Below are positions 13,001 through 28,000 of a stretch of 64,000 nt of DNA, in pieces. The notes beneath the pieces were generated by a model, which was given only the letters and a program-made list of their open reading frames with translations, had not been told where the DNA came from and searched no databases. The position numbers and the translations under genes are program-made. The stretch is from Lineus longissimus (Eukaryota; Nemertea; Pilidiophora; Heteronemertea; Lineidae), in assembly GCF_910592395.1 (NCBI RefSeq), contig NC_088308.1, positions 5,845,001 to 5,909,000 of the forward strand, written 5' to 3'. How positions within the stretch are numbered: the stretch's first letter is position 1; each line of letters starts with the position of its first letter.

Positions 13001-16000
13001 TTTCTACCTACATCACAGCGCTTGAAGGAGTAAAAGGTGAACCAGGGGTAAGCATGTTTACCAATACTGTAGAAATCGTTAGGCGAGTGAAAGTTTGAAT
13101 CGTAGATGTATCTACAGGCAATATGTAATATTGCAGGAAACGTTAACTTAAGATGATTTAAACTGCTCTGCCATACAGAGTGCTTTGTACAATTGAAGCG
13201 TTACAGTCTCTGTTATAGTGGCCAGTAGAACTTCTCTATAGAGGACACCCTCGGGGAACCACAAATGATATTTGTAAAGGAGAGGTGTCCTGATTTGAGA
13301 TGACAAATTGAGTGGAAACGATTAATTCAGGATTAAACGCAGTGTAATGAGAGATAGGGTGTCCAGCTAACAGATGTGTCTGCTAAGGAATGTTCCACTT
13401 TATTTTTCCTGAGGTACGTTGTAATGAAAATATAGCATGCCATGTTCTGAAACTCTTTCAAGTTTGACACATACCTGACCTATTTTTGTCGTTTATAAAA
13501 CTTCCAGGTGGACCAAGCTAAGATACAGACCAGCATCACCACCCTCAATGATCTGAGCAAGGATTCAGGACTTATCAAGACGATGAACACAGATATTGTA
13601 AGTATGCTTTCCTGTGGATACGAAATGATAAAAATAATGCTCTTCGCAGAACACCTGCATTTATTTGCTTCGGATGGGCCGTTGTTGAAGTCTAGGGCAG
13701 ACATATATTCCTTGCTCTTATCATATCCCGAGACTTGATATTCCTGAAGTGTCCATTCTGTATCAATGATATTTACCAAAAGGGTCAAGGCATGTACTAG
13801 GTTTCTAATCATTGCCTCTTTTTCTTCAGGATGCCCTCAAAAAACAGATGACCGACCTCTCATCGGCAAACATTCAGGTGAGGTGCTCTCTCTGCTCATT
13901 TAACATTTTAACCCTTTAAGGACCAATAGATTATGAATCATCGCACGCTGACGGTTCCTAATTTCATATCATACCAGAAAAATTTGACTGTAATTTGAAT
14001 TTTTTAAGCCCTTGAATTGATCTAAAGTTAGTATTTTGAGATCTTTCCTCTGATTACCTGAAATCATCTTGTTTTGCAAAACCTTTCCAAAGATATGAAA
14101 ACTTGCTGTAATTTTCAACCAACCTGCTTTGGGTCATTAATAATCCTTTGTTTATTTTCAGACCAGTGCAGGCGATCTGAAAACCGGATTAGAAAATGCG
14201 CAATTGAATATAAATACTAATTTCGGCACACTCATCGCGAAGGTAAGATGTTGAAAATCTGTTGTTTGCATGAGCTATACTCGAGAACTTCTGACGAACT
14301 ACAGTGGAACCCCGGTAACACGACCACTCATGGGACCGTGGTCGGAGTGGTCGTGTTACCGGGGTGGTCGTGTTAGCGGGGTTGGGAATCCCCAGACGAA
14401 ATACATGATTATTTTTCCCGCCAAAATTGCCGACTGCATGGCGTGTGTACGCTGTACTACCATAGCAACGCTGCCTGATTGAGATGATGCACGCTCCAAA
14501 GTTTTGTTATCATGCCTCGCAAGAACAGTTCGTCGATAAAATTACATGTTACATTCTCAGAATGAGTTAGAAAAGGTAATTTTGTAACTCATTTTATCCA
14601 CAAAGTTTCATTATCTGCCCGACGTGACGCATTTGCGGGCAATTTGGTGAATCATCCTCCATGTACCCGACTGTTTGTGACGATTGAAGTAAACTTGTCG
14701 TATGATTCCACGTGAATGATGAGTTGAGTAATGCTACAGTTTTAATCAAATCTATTTTCAGTCAAAATATTTAAAGAAATATAAAATGATACTGTCGTAA
14801 ATCAACCAAGTTCTCCATATCATAAAACATTCAAACGTCTCGCAAGCTTGTTATTGTCATAAGTGTGGTCTTCAAACTACCCGCCGTTTTTTTAAGTTCA
14901 TATGCAAATCACGCAAATCACATGATTTTGCTGCTGCTGAGTGCGCATGTCTGGTACTGAACTGGCTCAGTAATGAAAACAAACCATGAAAACGTTAGAA
15001 AAGGAAAGTTTATTTATTCATTTACACTTATACAATTGATCATACCTGCAAAATCACATTGTATTTTTTGTTTTCATATGTATTCCCATGGCCATTGTCC
15101 CCGTCTTAACAAAGCTTGGCAGCGAGGTGCTAATTACTATGCCGCGGTCGCGACCGATTACGGCAATTAGGCCTGGTGGTCGGGTTAGCGGGGTTGATTT
15201 TCAGTTTGGGACCGGCCAAGCCAGTGGTCGCGGTCGGGGTACCGGGGTGGTCGTCTTAGCGGGGGTCTCTTAATGGTAATTAGAGAGGAAACCATTCGGG
15301 ACCGGAGAATCGTGGTCGCGTTAGCGGGGTGGTCGCGTTACCGGGATGGTCGCCAACCGGGGTTCCACTGTAATGTAAATTGTGAAATATTTGATAGAAG
15401 AGCAGGATTTGTGACCATGCTACTCCAAGCCCTATATATGAGAAACTGATCAGATGCAAGAACCTTGGTGGTCAAGATGTATGCCGTCTAGAGTTAATCA
15501 GAACTGACCTTCAGTGAAAAAGACTCCCGGTTCTGACATAACTTAAATGCATCTCACCACGTTGGACGAAACCTTGATTTCAGTATTCTAGAACAAAATC
15601 GCCCCCCTCCCCTCCCACATGCTCACAGCATTGCCAGATATTGGAGAATAATACAATATAAATAAATCAAGCAACTGGTTGAGGTACCCTTTGAGCATTC
15701 TTAGACCAGGCTCGATTCGAGTTTTTCACGAAAACATCATTTTGCAATTTAATGGCTTCCTATTTTGCATTTGTTTTCATGATTCCCTATTTCTTTCCAG
15801 GCTGCCAATTCAACTGCAGTTTCCATAAAGCAGAATGCCAGGGTGCTAGGAAACCAACTTGTTTATGAGGTGAGCTACCGTTTCAAAATTGTGAGGTGAA
15901 ATACTAGTCAAATGTGTGAACTGAGTTAGAGTGTCGTGTGTGGGCATAGAATAATTTCTGTGGTGAGGCAATTTTCCTGAGGGTTTTATGGGCATTATCT

Positions 16001-19000
16001 CGGCCTTGAGAAGCTGTGACAGAGCTAGCTGTCTAGTCAGCATAAAAGTGCCCACTCATGCCCGGGTGGACTAATCCTATAGAAATGTGGGACAATGCAG
16101 GCTGGGCTTCAGGCACTTCTCATAGGCCGTCCGTGACTGCAAAAAAAGGCCTCCCTAAAAAAATTATTTGATATTTTCAAATCTTCTCTTCTCTCATTCC
16201 AGTTGGAGAATAATATAGGCAAATGTAAACCGTTATATGATTCATTGATGGGACTCATCAACACCACATGCAAGAAAACACTCAACCCACTCGTAAGTAC
16301 ACATAGAATCCAAGTTATATCCTGGTTACAGACAATCCGAGTCCTTTGGGGCTAGTTAGAATTGCGGGGTGAAAGGATTAGAGGGTTGAAAGATGCTCGT
16401 TTCGCCCCTCAATTTTCATCAGCCACAACGAATTCCTGCGAGTCAATTCTGTTATTTCCTGTGGCATGTAACGGGTGTATTAACTTGAATCACCGCACTT
16501 GCATCACCTGTTGAAAAATAACACTCTTCTATATTAGATATCAGTTCTCACTCTCAGATGTCAACTTATTTCTCCTTCACCCGTAAATATCTCGCCCTGA
16601 TATTCCAATGTTTGCATTTCATTTCAGAATGGATTCTGGTTTGCATTTGGCTGGTGTTTATTCTTCTTCATTCCAAGTCTGATATTCAGCGTCAAGTTGG
16701 CGGGTTTATATCGCAAGACAGAAAAATACTCCGCTAAAGAGTTTGATGACGCGTAAGTAAAGAAACACTTAAATTTAACTTGCTCCTGTTCTCAACAGGG
16801 TAGACATGGACGATAGAAGCACTGCTCGTGTTTGCTTATGTTTGTTTAACATTTGTCTTATCCCCAAGTGCACCCGGAGAAATGTCACCCATCCCACCGA
16901 ATTGGGCAGAAAGTCAGGCCTAGTATTGAGTAATCACCGACAATATAAAATCATGTCAGTTTCGGTCCACTTCAGATTAAAAGAAAGTAAGGTTCGTTAA
17001 ACATTGTCAATTTGGCAACGATTTAATTCAAAATACATCCAACAACTCTCATGAAGCATGTCAAACGGAAAAATGTGTTGTCTTAAAGACCTTGATGTTG
17101 TTAAAAGCTTGCGATTTCCTCCGAACATAATTACAAATATCAATGGCACGGCAGACGATGGGAATAGTCTCAAAATAAAGCTTGATGCTCAACTGAATGT
17201 CATAATATCATAATTGTTATCGGATTTAACGTTGCACTGATGAGCTCAGTTGATTGAACATTTGATTTTGAATCATATCAATTTTGGTGTGAAAGTTTAT
17301 GAGCAATTTTTAGCTTACATGTGCAAGCTTATAACAAATATATTTGAGTATTGGTATGGATACTATGGTAGTTGCTTCCTTCGGTGAACTAGTGGTTCAC
17401 CATATTTCTAATTTGTTTGAATGAGGGAAAATCCCGGTACGGCAGAGCCAGAGGATATTTGGCCCCACCTATTGGTCACATTGGAATAACTCCTCCGCTT
17501 TCATTCCTTAGAGTCGATGACCGCTCCCCTTGTCATCATTTCCAAGCTGAAGACCCTGGTCCTCTCGCAAAAAGAAGGAGTTGGTCTAAATTGACCAGAC
17601 GGCACGAGAAAAATGACCATCGAAAAAAAGATGTCGTTAGAAAGCTGTCCAGGTAGCATTTGAATATGTTCGTGCCTTCCGCAAACCCTTTGAATATAAT
17701 TTAACATGCTAAAAGCTAATTTTTTTTTCAAAAAAGATGCTCTATGTGGCTAAAATAGTATAATAATATCAATCCTAGATACCGGTATGTTTTTATGACG
17801 TAATGGCAGACTGATGATGGTGAAGACATCGTGCCTAAACAGAGCTTGTCAATTTTTACCTTGGCTGGTGAGCTTGTGATGTCTGGAGGGATCATATAGT
17901 TTAGCAGCTGTCATGAGCGATACAAGTTCTAATGTCACTGATGTCTCTCCCGATGTGAGTCCAACATTGCATCGTCAAAACGTACAGCACCAGCCACTAT
18001 TGACATACTCTCACCTGATGATGAAAGCTTCTAACTGCTTGAATCATTTCTAGTATTAATGGTTTATTAAAAAAGTACAAATTAAGTTAACGACGCTGGT
18101 TTTGTGGCAGCAAACACATAGATGTTTCATTTCATATGCTCATTCAAGAGGACACAAGAACATTTATCGATTTGCTGCTTTGTTCCCATTCAAAAGTCAA
18201 ATGCTACATCATGATTGTATGAACAGAACCAGTCCTTGTAAAAACCATGCCTACCCAAAAATAAGACCGTAATAACTAAAGTCCAGATGTTCGGCGATAA
18301 GTCATCTAACCTCTCTCACCTAAGCCTCGTCCTATTGCCCTTCCTGTTCCATGAATACACAAAAGTCTAAGATCACCAAATCTTGATGTCAATAAATAAA
18401 TAGGACAATAGGTTGTGTTATTAGGAGAAAAGTATGTGTTATTGATTTTTCTCATCTACTTGCTTAAGTCACATTATCGTTAGTGTTGATATGATTTTAT
18501 GACTTGTGTCAACTTATTCTGTACCATTCTCATGTGAGCCAAGCTTAAGATTTGTTGTTACAAGAAAGTATCTCATAACATGTCTCGAGTGAATGAAACA
18601 TTCCTCTGTTATCAAAATGCACACAGGAAATTTTTAGGTAAAAGTGCTGAGAATCCTTCTGTCGTCTTGTGCGCTGTCTTTGCCATCTCATTCTTTGACT
18701 TTAATCAAGTTGAATGAATGTTCATTTTGTCTTTGCAGTGATGCTAATAATTACCACGGTATCTACCCTGGAGATAACATTCCACTCAATGAGTAAGTAG
18801 TAAATCCCCCCCCCCCCCAAAAAAAACAATCATCAAATGCCTGTAAAACGATCAACTTTTGCTTCTCGAAGTGACTAACTTTTCGCTGGTGTTGGCATGG
18901 GGTTCTTTTCCTGGATTGTTGTGCTGGTGAAACATTTTGAGGTGTGAGTTTTAAATTTGTTGGAGTCATCCGTACAGTTTCTGACCAGTTGTTCTATGGT

Positions 19001-22000
19001 GTTCTATGTCCAACTGTGTTCGAATGCCACTGTCTCGGTGCCCATGTGGTATAGTAACTTGTCCGACAGTCACCTCGTACTGGGTAAAAAATCAGGAAAT
19101 TTGGTCTGACTTATTGGAGTATTGAACTACTGCCTTCAGGCAATGAAGTCCCTCATTGAAAGGTCATGCCAGATCTGTCTTTGAAGCGTTATTTGGTACA
19201 AATTTGTCGCCAGTATGTAAGCAATCTAAGAGAACTCAATACTAAGGAAGATCAACAGTCAAACTTGCATTTTTCATTTAAGTTTGTCTAGAATTGGAAT
19301 CCCTGGGTACTGTATTTCAGTTATTAACCTTTATTCATATTGATAAATAATTATGCGTATTGTGCGTCCATATTTCATGAACTTTTCAATTAGTTTTTAA
19401 TGACATTTTCCGCAAATTGCTTCTTATAGTTCTCAATTCTTCACTGGATGCATGATCAAATCGAATTTGGTTTTGTTTGATGAAAATATTCTTTTTATCA
19501 AACAAACAAAAAGTTGGAAGATTTCTGAAAATAGTATTGTAATAATCAAATTGGATTGCATATAAAAATCCTGAAACTTTACATCAAGTGAAGATTAAGA
19601 ATCAGAATTCTCGCTGTATCATGTGTACATATACATACTAACATTTTAACTTTCCATCCTCTCACTTTCCAATCTGCATAATACCGTACACCACATGTTT
19701 CAACAAGTATTTTCCTGCGATTGCGGTTTCTCACGAAATATTGGAACAAATTCCCTCGAGGGAGAACTTATTTCTTGATAGTCTCCTTGATATGCTTGCT
19801 CTCAGAAGGTTCTCACCTATTCCAGGGACCGTCAGTGCAGGATGATCAATGCTTGTTACATGGGTGTATGGCACAGGGCCATCTGTCATGTATCTGGCAA
19901 ATACTATACTAAGACACCACAACCCCCAGGTTGTGAAAAACCGTTGTCAGATTCAGCTTACTAAGAAATCTTCATTCATTTATTCATTCGATGTGAATTT
20001 GATCCTCTCTCCCCTCGTTTATAAGTACTTTACAGATGGCCCTGATTCAACATGAACATCATCATAACAATACCAGCCATGTCATTACCATTATACCTGT
20101 AGCTTCGCCGGTCTTCTCAAGCATACTCTGTCTTAGTGAAGACACCCCTGTCTCAGTGAAGGACCTCTGCCTCAGTGAAGACACGTCTACACGTTGCTGT
20201 GTCACTCTGCATGCCTTACACTTTGCAGTCATGGCTACTAGTAGTACAGTGAAACCTCCCTAAGCGGACACCTCTCTATTAAGGACAACGTCTCTATCAG
20301 GGACACAAGTTTTGGTCACAAATTGATTGTATCCATTCAATTTGACCACTCTAATCAGGACATCTACTAGGGATAGCAATTGTCAGTCTTGAGGGTGTCT
20401 TCAATGGAGAGGTGCTACTGTTTTGAAAAGAACAAAAAAACAAGATATTAGTTTGTAACGATCCATGGCTGCTTGTAAAGACACTACATTACTCCTCACA
20501 TCATATCTCCTCACTAACAAAGGTTACTAATGCTACGAATCTTCGCCTATTAGTCGGTTTCCTCCGCCACACAGCTGATGCCATCTATTGTGGAGAACCA
20601 GTACCGGGTTGTTACTAATCAAATTGCAGTTTTGTGAAAAAGGCATTCACCTACCGGTTGACACTGTGTCTACTCCATCTCCTCTACCCAGGATGACGAG
20701 GAATTAACTTTGGGGCGTCATCATTTGTTGGAAGTCCTGCCTAAGGTCGTGAAACATTAAATGACTTTCCTTGGCCACGTTGTCAGTCTCTTTATCGGTT
20801 GTTGTAATAGTCTCCAATATCATTCACTAGTAGTCTTCCTGAGATATTTGACATTACACACCATCGGATTAACATCGCTATGACTTTTAAGCATTTGCAC
20901 AACACCACATTTTAGGGACTGGTCTGTAGCGTGATTTCAGATGCATTCTGGTGGAGAGCTAAGGCCTCTTAGATGTAGAACTTGGTTCAGGAAACTAACT
21001 TGTGGATCGTATGCCTGAAATGCATCTGAAATTTGCTTTAGACATGGTAGAGTGCATTTATGCATGTCGCGTGTGCTGAGACAGATGTAATCACTGACAA
21101 GTACTGTAGACCCTGTTATCTTTCTCACATAAACGTGATAATTTGGGATGATAAGCTTGGTGATGGCTTATGAAAAGCTTTCCATTGCTTCCAGTTTGTG
21201 TAGATTTGATAAAGTATTTTGGCAGAAATGTCATATTTCTAAAAATGAAGAAAATCAGTCTGAGACGAAGGTAAAAAAATCTTGACTTTTTGGCTCCGGG
21301 CTGTGGAAAGAACAGGGTTTACCATCACAGTAGGCATAATCACTAGTTCTGTGTTTGTCCACTAGGTGTCAGCACTGAGCATCCCATCTCATTTAACTCT
21401 ATCTCATCTAGGGACATGTTAGGCTATCGCATCAAAGGCAAAAAACTCAAATTTCCACGCTTCCCTCTGAGTGAAGACACGAGACATTTGATAATTGAGG
21501 ACATGCTTCAGTTTGTTAATCCTGCTGAAAGGTATTTTGTCACTCAGATGTTTGTAAAATGCAAGATGTTGGGCCTCTGAAATGTGCACACGACAATTTC
21601 ATCGATGTGGGTGGTAATTGCAGATAGCAGTTGGCTGTTTCCAGCTGAAAGTATTTTGTGTCAATTTTCCTCTTTTCAGATGAGCACCTTTTTGCATGGG
21701 CAAATTCTGTTGGGTTACACTGTTGATTGGGTCGTCAGAGCTGACAAAATGTTGACAACCTATAATTAGACAGCCATTTTCCCCGAAAAAGAAAAACACC
21801 ACTATGAGCGCTGATCTGGAAAGAAGTAAAATATGTTTTTCTTGCCAAATTTGAATGGAAGAGAAATCAGAATGCAATACTGAGAAAGCTAGGCTTTGGA
21901 GTCTTTTTCACTGTTTCTAAATAATGTTGTCATGACAAACAGCAAGCATGTCTTGCCTCAATGAACTACATGCACCTTGTGAAAAACATAATTTGACTTT

Positions 22001-25000
22001 AATCTAAGCCATCATCTTGACAAAAATGATGGGATGTCTTTCGATAACATATCTGCAATTGTCACCCCGGCCACAATCTTTGTATCACAGGCTCATTTCG
22101 TGCCCTTGTCATGCATTCTGTTGTTTGAGCTTTAGTTTTCACTGTATGCTGAGTTGTACCCATTTTTTCCCGCCTACTAAGTATGTACTGTGTCGACCCA
22201 TTTAAGCCAGTTAAGGCAGGTCTTTTACACATACACATAAAATAGGTGTTTTGTACAGGCGCCTCTCAGCTGGTTTAAATGCGTTGATACAGTATGTGCA
22301 CAATATATATGAGCATGTGTTTCCTTAAAGTACTTGGGGTACCACCACTGAAGATTAGAGGTGATATAATGATGTTCATTATAGGCCTGGTATTTTAAGG
22401 AGAGCACATTTTGTCCTTTAAAGGGGGACTTTAGGCAGGGGCTAGTGAGTCAAATTGAAAGTCTTTAGCTGACTAGTGTGCCAAGTTAGGGGCAAGGGTA
22501 GTGTTTGGTTCAGTGATGGTTATAACACAAGCACGAATAGTTACCATTTACTGTGAGATAAGAGAGACCCCTATTGGTCACTTCATGTAACCTACCTAAA
22601 TCCTACCCATAGTCTCCCTTTAAGCACAATGCACAGCAACTCAATTGAAGGCGAGTGTTGGAGCGACAAAAAATCGTGATTGCTGATTGCTCAAGAAGAG
22701 TCAACTAGCTTCTCAGACAAAGGACTTTTCTATTGTTCGAATTGTCTCCATTTTTTGTCGTCAAGGCCTGTCCCTCATGTCACTCATGTCATTCATAGTC
22801 CTTCATCAGTCATTTGCTGGGCTAGTTCTATCTTGCCCGATGCTATTTTTCTCAACTGGTACATGGTATTTTGTTCATTTCCATATCAGGCCAGACACTT
22901 ACACGTACTCTGCCCACATCCCAGCTAGAGTGTTGCAGTAAGTCGACTGCTGGTGCCATGTCTTTGGTGTCTGTCAATAGTGTTGTTCATATCACTTTAG
23001 GGGGTTTTTGTATTTTAGTGATATACCCAAATGAGGTTAAGAGATAGTTGAAACGAAAAGACAACTGAAATAGAAGAAATGTTAAACTCATTCGGTCTAA
23101 AGTTGTTCATAGGTTGTCTGCTCATGGTTTGAGTGTTTTCAGTCGTAATGTTGAAATGGATGGACTTGCCACGCGAGCTCCCAATCACACCTATGCAGTG
23201 ATGTGCAAAGCCTGTTTTAGTTCAATCCTCAATCCAGCATCAAATGGAAGATTTCCCCAGTCACTCGAGACATTGTTGGGACCCGGGTAGGGTAACATTC
23301 TGCGACTCTGACATTCTTCTTGAGGTTGATTTTTGATTAAGGGCTTAGGTTGTTTGGGAAATAATTGGGTGCACCGTAAACCTGTATTACATGGGAACCT
23401 CTTCTGTTTGGTACTTTTGGCTGTAATCATCGAATATGGCTATAAATGGGGACTATGCATGATTTGTCGAAGAACGAGTTGTTGTCATCCAATTGTCATT
23501 ATGATATTCTCCACAAGTTATCCAATCAATTTCTTTAGAACCTTTCATCAAACTTTGGCTATAAGTATCTTTTGTGATATTTACAAATCTCCGATGACTG
23601 ATCAGTTTTGCCATTCAGCTTAAACACTTAAACTTGAAACTTTAGTTAGTATACTAATATGCACTAATAACATACTAACATTTAAATTTCTCCCTCATCT
23701 ATTTATATGATTGATTCAATCTGAACTGTTTTTTTGTTTCCTCAGTCTGCACAAAAGTTTGGCCTGCTCAATGAAATCTGGTGAATTATAGTTGAATTCA
23801 ACCCTACTGTACTTTCAAGCCCTTGATTATGATATGAAACACATGAATAAATGTGCCAAAAGAGAGGAATTATTCAATTCTATTTAACTATATATTTTAT
23901 TACTAATATCCAATTTGATCATTTCAAGACCACCTGGGTCACCTAAATCCCTCTGACCACTGTATATTTTGATTAATTAGATTGATAGATTAACCTAGGC
24001 ACTGTACATATCCTTGTGATGAATCTATTAATCTGATGTGTGTTGTCCCTTCACTGATTGGTATATGCATGCCTCACTGACACCCGACCCCCCCCCCCAT
24101 TAAAACCCTTTTGGTGCCAAAGTCCCATCTCTCCAACGTGCACTTTAGATCGGAGGTCTGCCAAAATTACGTTTCTTCTACTTTTTTAATAGTTGATGAA
24201 ATATCCCTCCATGTTGTAAGACAGGATATTTCAATGTTCTTCGGTCAATGCCAAATCGTAACCTATGCACAAAGCTATTCCAAATCGTTGTATCTCCGTA
24301 ATTCTGTATTTACAAGTCCCAAGTATACAAATAAGGTGATTTTCACGTCAATTACTGTTTCTAGTTCCTTCCCTTTATCCCTGTTATTGCAGTGTGTTAA
24401 TTTGAATTAAGCTGCTATTCTTAACTGCCAAACTCCATTTGATTGATGATAATTTAGTCAGAGAGTAGCCCATTGTTTATCTCAAAGTTCTCTAATCCAC
24501 TTCCCTAGTTCATTAAACACTTTGTTTTGCAGCCTAGACTGGTGTTCTCTTCATAAACCCAAACCTCATTCCTATGTTCTAGGTCGAAACAAAAAGACAA
24601 ATCTTATGGTGGCGTTGTTTAGTCCGAAAGGAATAGAACTAAGATGCCATGTGGTAAATTACAAAATGTTCGCATAGGGGATTAGTGGTACCCTGTAGGT
24701 TCATGGTTGAAGCTATGCGCTCCCCTGTGGCTCCGCAGCAAATCTTTTGCCAAGAACATTTGAATTTGCTTTAGTATTTTGTCATTCGGAGGAAGCTCCT
24801 TTGGGTTAACTTTTCCTGTCCCCCTCTATAGACCATCCTCAGACAACATACAATTTATTTATTTCCATAGCCTTCATCAACCCAGCCCGTTTTAGTAATT
24901 TCCTTATATCTAAGCAATGATGCCATTGGGAGATTATTATCTGGACTACGAATAAAGAATCTGAAACCCCTTACATCTGTGATTATATTTGGCAAATCAA

Positions 25001-28000
25001 AAAATACATCATATCCTTTTTGTCATTTGGAAATTGATGATGATTTGATGTGCAAGAATGAAGTATGACATGCTTTTTAACCATTTAGGAGTCGGCCATA
25101 TTGTCGCTATAGTAACGGTAACTATATGATGCAAGTTTTGTATGCACTGAAGGCAGCCTGTAATGTGCATGACACTTTCTGGGGGTCGAATTAGCGTGTT
25201 GAAATGGCTAATGTCGTTCTGCTTCTGCTACATGAATTGTCCAAGACGGCAGATGACTGTAGCTTAGTCATATTGTTTGTTCCTCTATCAGTTTAAATAG
25301 GATTGGGTGTGTTCAGGCTATGAATGGGTGTTGGTTAGAGTGCTGGGCCCTGTCTGTTATGTGCTCCAACTGATTAAATATTGCTTTGGCTCTGTAGTTT
25401 GGCATCAAATTCATGGTGTGGTGGATTGGTCTGCAGACTCTTAGTCCAGATAGTAATCCCCTCTGGTGGCAGGTTTTAGAACTAGAATTAGTAGTGGAAT
25501 GATCCTGTTGGTTGGTAAACCCATTGCCTGACTTTGTTCTATCATACTTTTCTTTGCATGCTTTGTACAGAATGAGGAACAACCCCAAACACTATCGCGA
25601 TGGTCGTGGCTTACAGAATACCGGTTATGAAAGAGATAGTAACGGCCCAGGCCGTAGTGATCAGAGAAATGCTAACCCTGCTCATAATCCTGACTATAAT
25701 CCTGACCACAGAGGTGGGTACGGTGATGGGGGGTCTTCGCGGGCAGGCCAAGGATATCCTGATGATTATCATCCACATTCTGGGCCACCCGCTTATTCGG
25801 CACCCTCTCCGCCACATTGGCAAAAGTAAGTTTATTTAACAGACTAACACACCTGACAGCATTTGCAACTGTAACACATGTGTTGCCATCATTACATATT
25901 TGTTGCTATGGTTTTAAGTTACCATGGCTATGTTGCTCTGTAACACACTGGTTACCATGGCTATTTTGTTCTGTAACACACTGGTTAGCATGACCATGTT
26001 GCTATGTAACCCTCAGGTTACCATGGGTATGTTGCTATGTATCACGCTGGGTACCATTGCTATGTTGCTATGTAACACACTGGTTACCATGGTAATGTTG
26101 CCATGCAACACTGGTTACCATGGCTATGCACATGTTGCTTTGTGACCATTCACTCATCACCGAGTTGATGTCAAACATTGCCACACACTGGTGTTTGAGT
26201 GCGATTCAGTGGCTACCATTGTCACATATATGTTCTATGGCGACACATTAGCTGCCTTAACCTATTGTCATGGAAACTCACTTGTCAGAAATCTATCGGG
26301 GACCAAGTTTATTGTCGCTTTTTGGGAAGAAATTAGGTAATTTGCGGACAAAATCCACGAATGATATTTTTATGCTTTGTGTCCTTACTTCATGTTAATT
26401 CAACATCTTTTAGTTATTTTGTTTTCTTAAACAGTTATTTATTGCTTCAGTTTGTGATAATTTCTGACAAGTAGCCTGACTCCCACTGCCTTCTTTTAGC
26501 CACATTGTGAACTAAAAGGTAGCGCTGGGACTCTAACCTGCACAAACACTTTCATCGTTCAGTTATCTCATGTCATTTTGCTCTTACTCAGTGGGAAGTC
26601 AAATTGGTTTTAAAAAATATATGTACAACATTAATTTCCTTTCTTTTGAAACGCCTCTAGGTTCTTTATAAAGTACTAATATGGATGCTCAGTTTATTTC
26701 AGTTTCTCAATTCCTTTCTTTCGCACTTCTTTCGCACACCAAATAATGTAGGAGTGCAGTTGTACTTAGAGATGTTTGGCTATTTTTCCTTCGTTCTTCA
26801 GATATCCTAGTTTAGTAGCAGTATTTGTGGTCTCCTTCTTCCTCATCCTGAATTGATTGATATTTGTGTCATTTGATACTAATCATTCCAGACATCATGC
26901 TCTTTGCAATAGTATCATTCTTTCAACCACCTCTAGTTTGGGAAGGGTGTTCATCGATGCCGAGTGCATTGGTGACACCTGATCAAACCTTGCGAGCGCC
27001 TCACCGATACATCAGTTATAATTGCTTCAACAACAACCTCGATACATATGTAGTGTTTCTTCATAACCAGAGAACCTCTTCATGTTCCAAGTTTCTCCAC
27101 ACATACTCAGTTCCGACAGGGAGAGGGGTTGGGGTGGGTTGCATTCTCCATGGCATTCAACCGTACTCGTATCACTGTCTCTGTCTCCGTACATCCTAGT
27201 CTCCGCCGTGTCTACATCCCTTATCCTCCTACAGCAGAGTGTATTTCAGGCCTTGGATCAGACCTAAAATGCACTCACACAGATTGTATTCAGGAGCGAT
27301 GTAGGAGGATGGTTCTCTTGTGATGTTCAAAAGATGTTTTATCTCACTCTGCGAATCCCCCATTCGCCTCTGTCTCATGTCTAACCTTTGAAGTTTGTCT
27401 CCATTATTTCCTTACACATTTCTTCTGCGTTTCATCAACTTTTTCCAAAGATTTTCTATTTTTTGCATGTTTTAAGATTAATATTTCTAAGCAGTTACAT
27501 TGCTGTAACAGTTACATTGCCAGTAGATGGTGACTGGCGGTCTCGTCACATACTGGTACCTCAGTGCTTTTCTTTCACTGAAGCTCCTGTGAAATTCTTA
27601 ACCAAGGTGTACCATTACTGTGAAATTCACAATTTAGGTGTACCATGACTGTGAAATTCACAACAAAATGTACCATGACTGTACAATTCACAATCAGGGT
27701 GTACCATGACTACAATTTACATCCAGTAAATCAATTAAATGCACTACGTGTATATGCATGATATTACTTCTGAGCAGTACTTCATCCCCTATCTCTGACA
27801 CTTCTATTCTTTACATACTAATAACCGACCCCTTTCATCTTGGAACAGAGTGACGAGGGGTGACCCAATGCCACCGGAAGCTGGTTACACCAACCAAATG
27901 TGTAAAGCCTAAATGTATAAAACCTTATGTTTAAGTCTGGTAAGTGGTGCCCCTGGTGGTGAGAAGCAAACTTACTGGTAAATGAGACCCAGCTTAAACC

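Noticed and set aside
25600-25839. Alternative frame over prominin exon 25571-25825
   Set aside because: The phase-2 frame (NPDYNPDH, HWQ) is the one continuous with flanking exons; the other is a shadow.
26802-26855. Candidate hydrophobic terminal exon in phase 2
   Set aside because: The acceptor is passable, but the product would be a second hydrophobic segment in a cytoplasmic tail, with no polyadenylation signal. Too weak to annotate.
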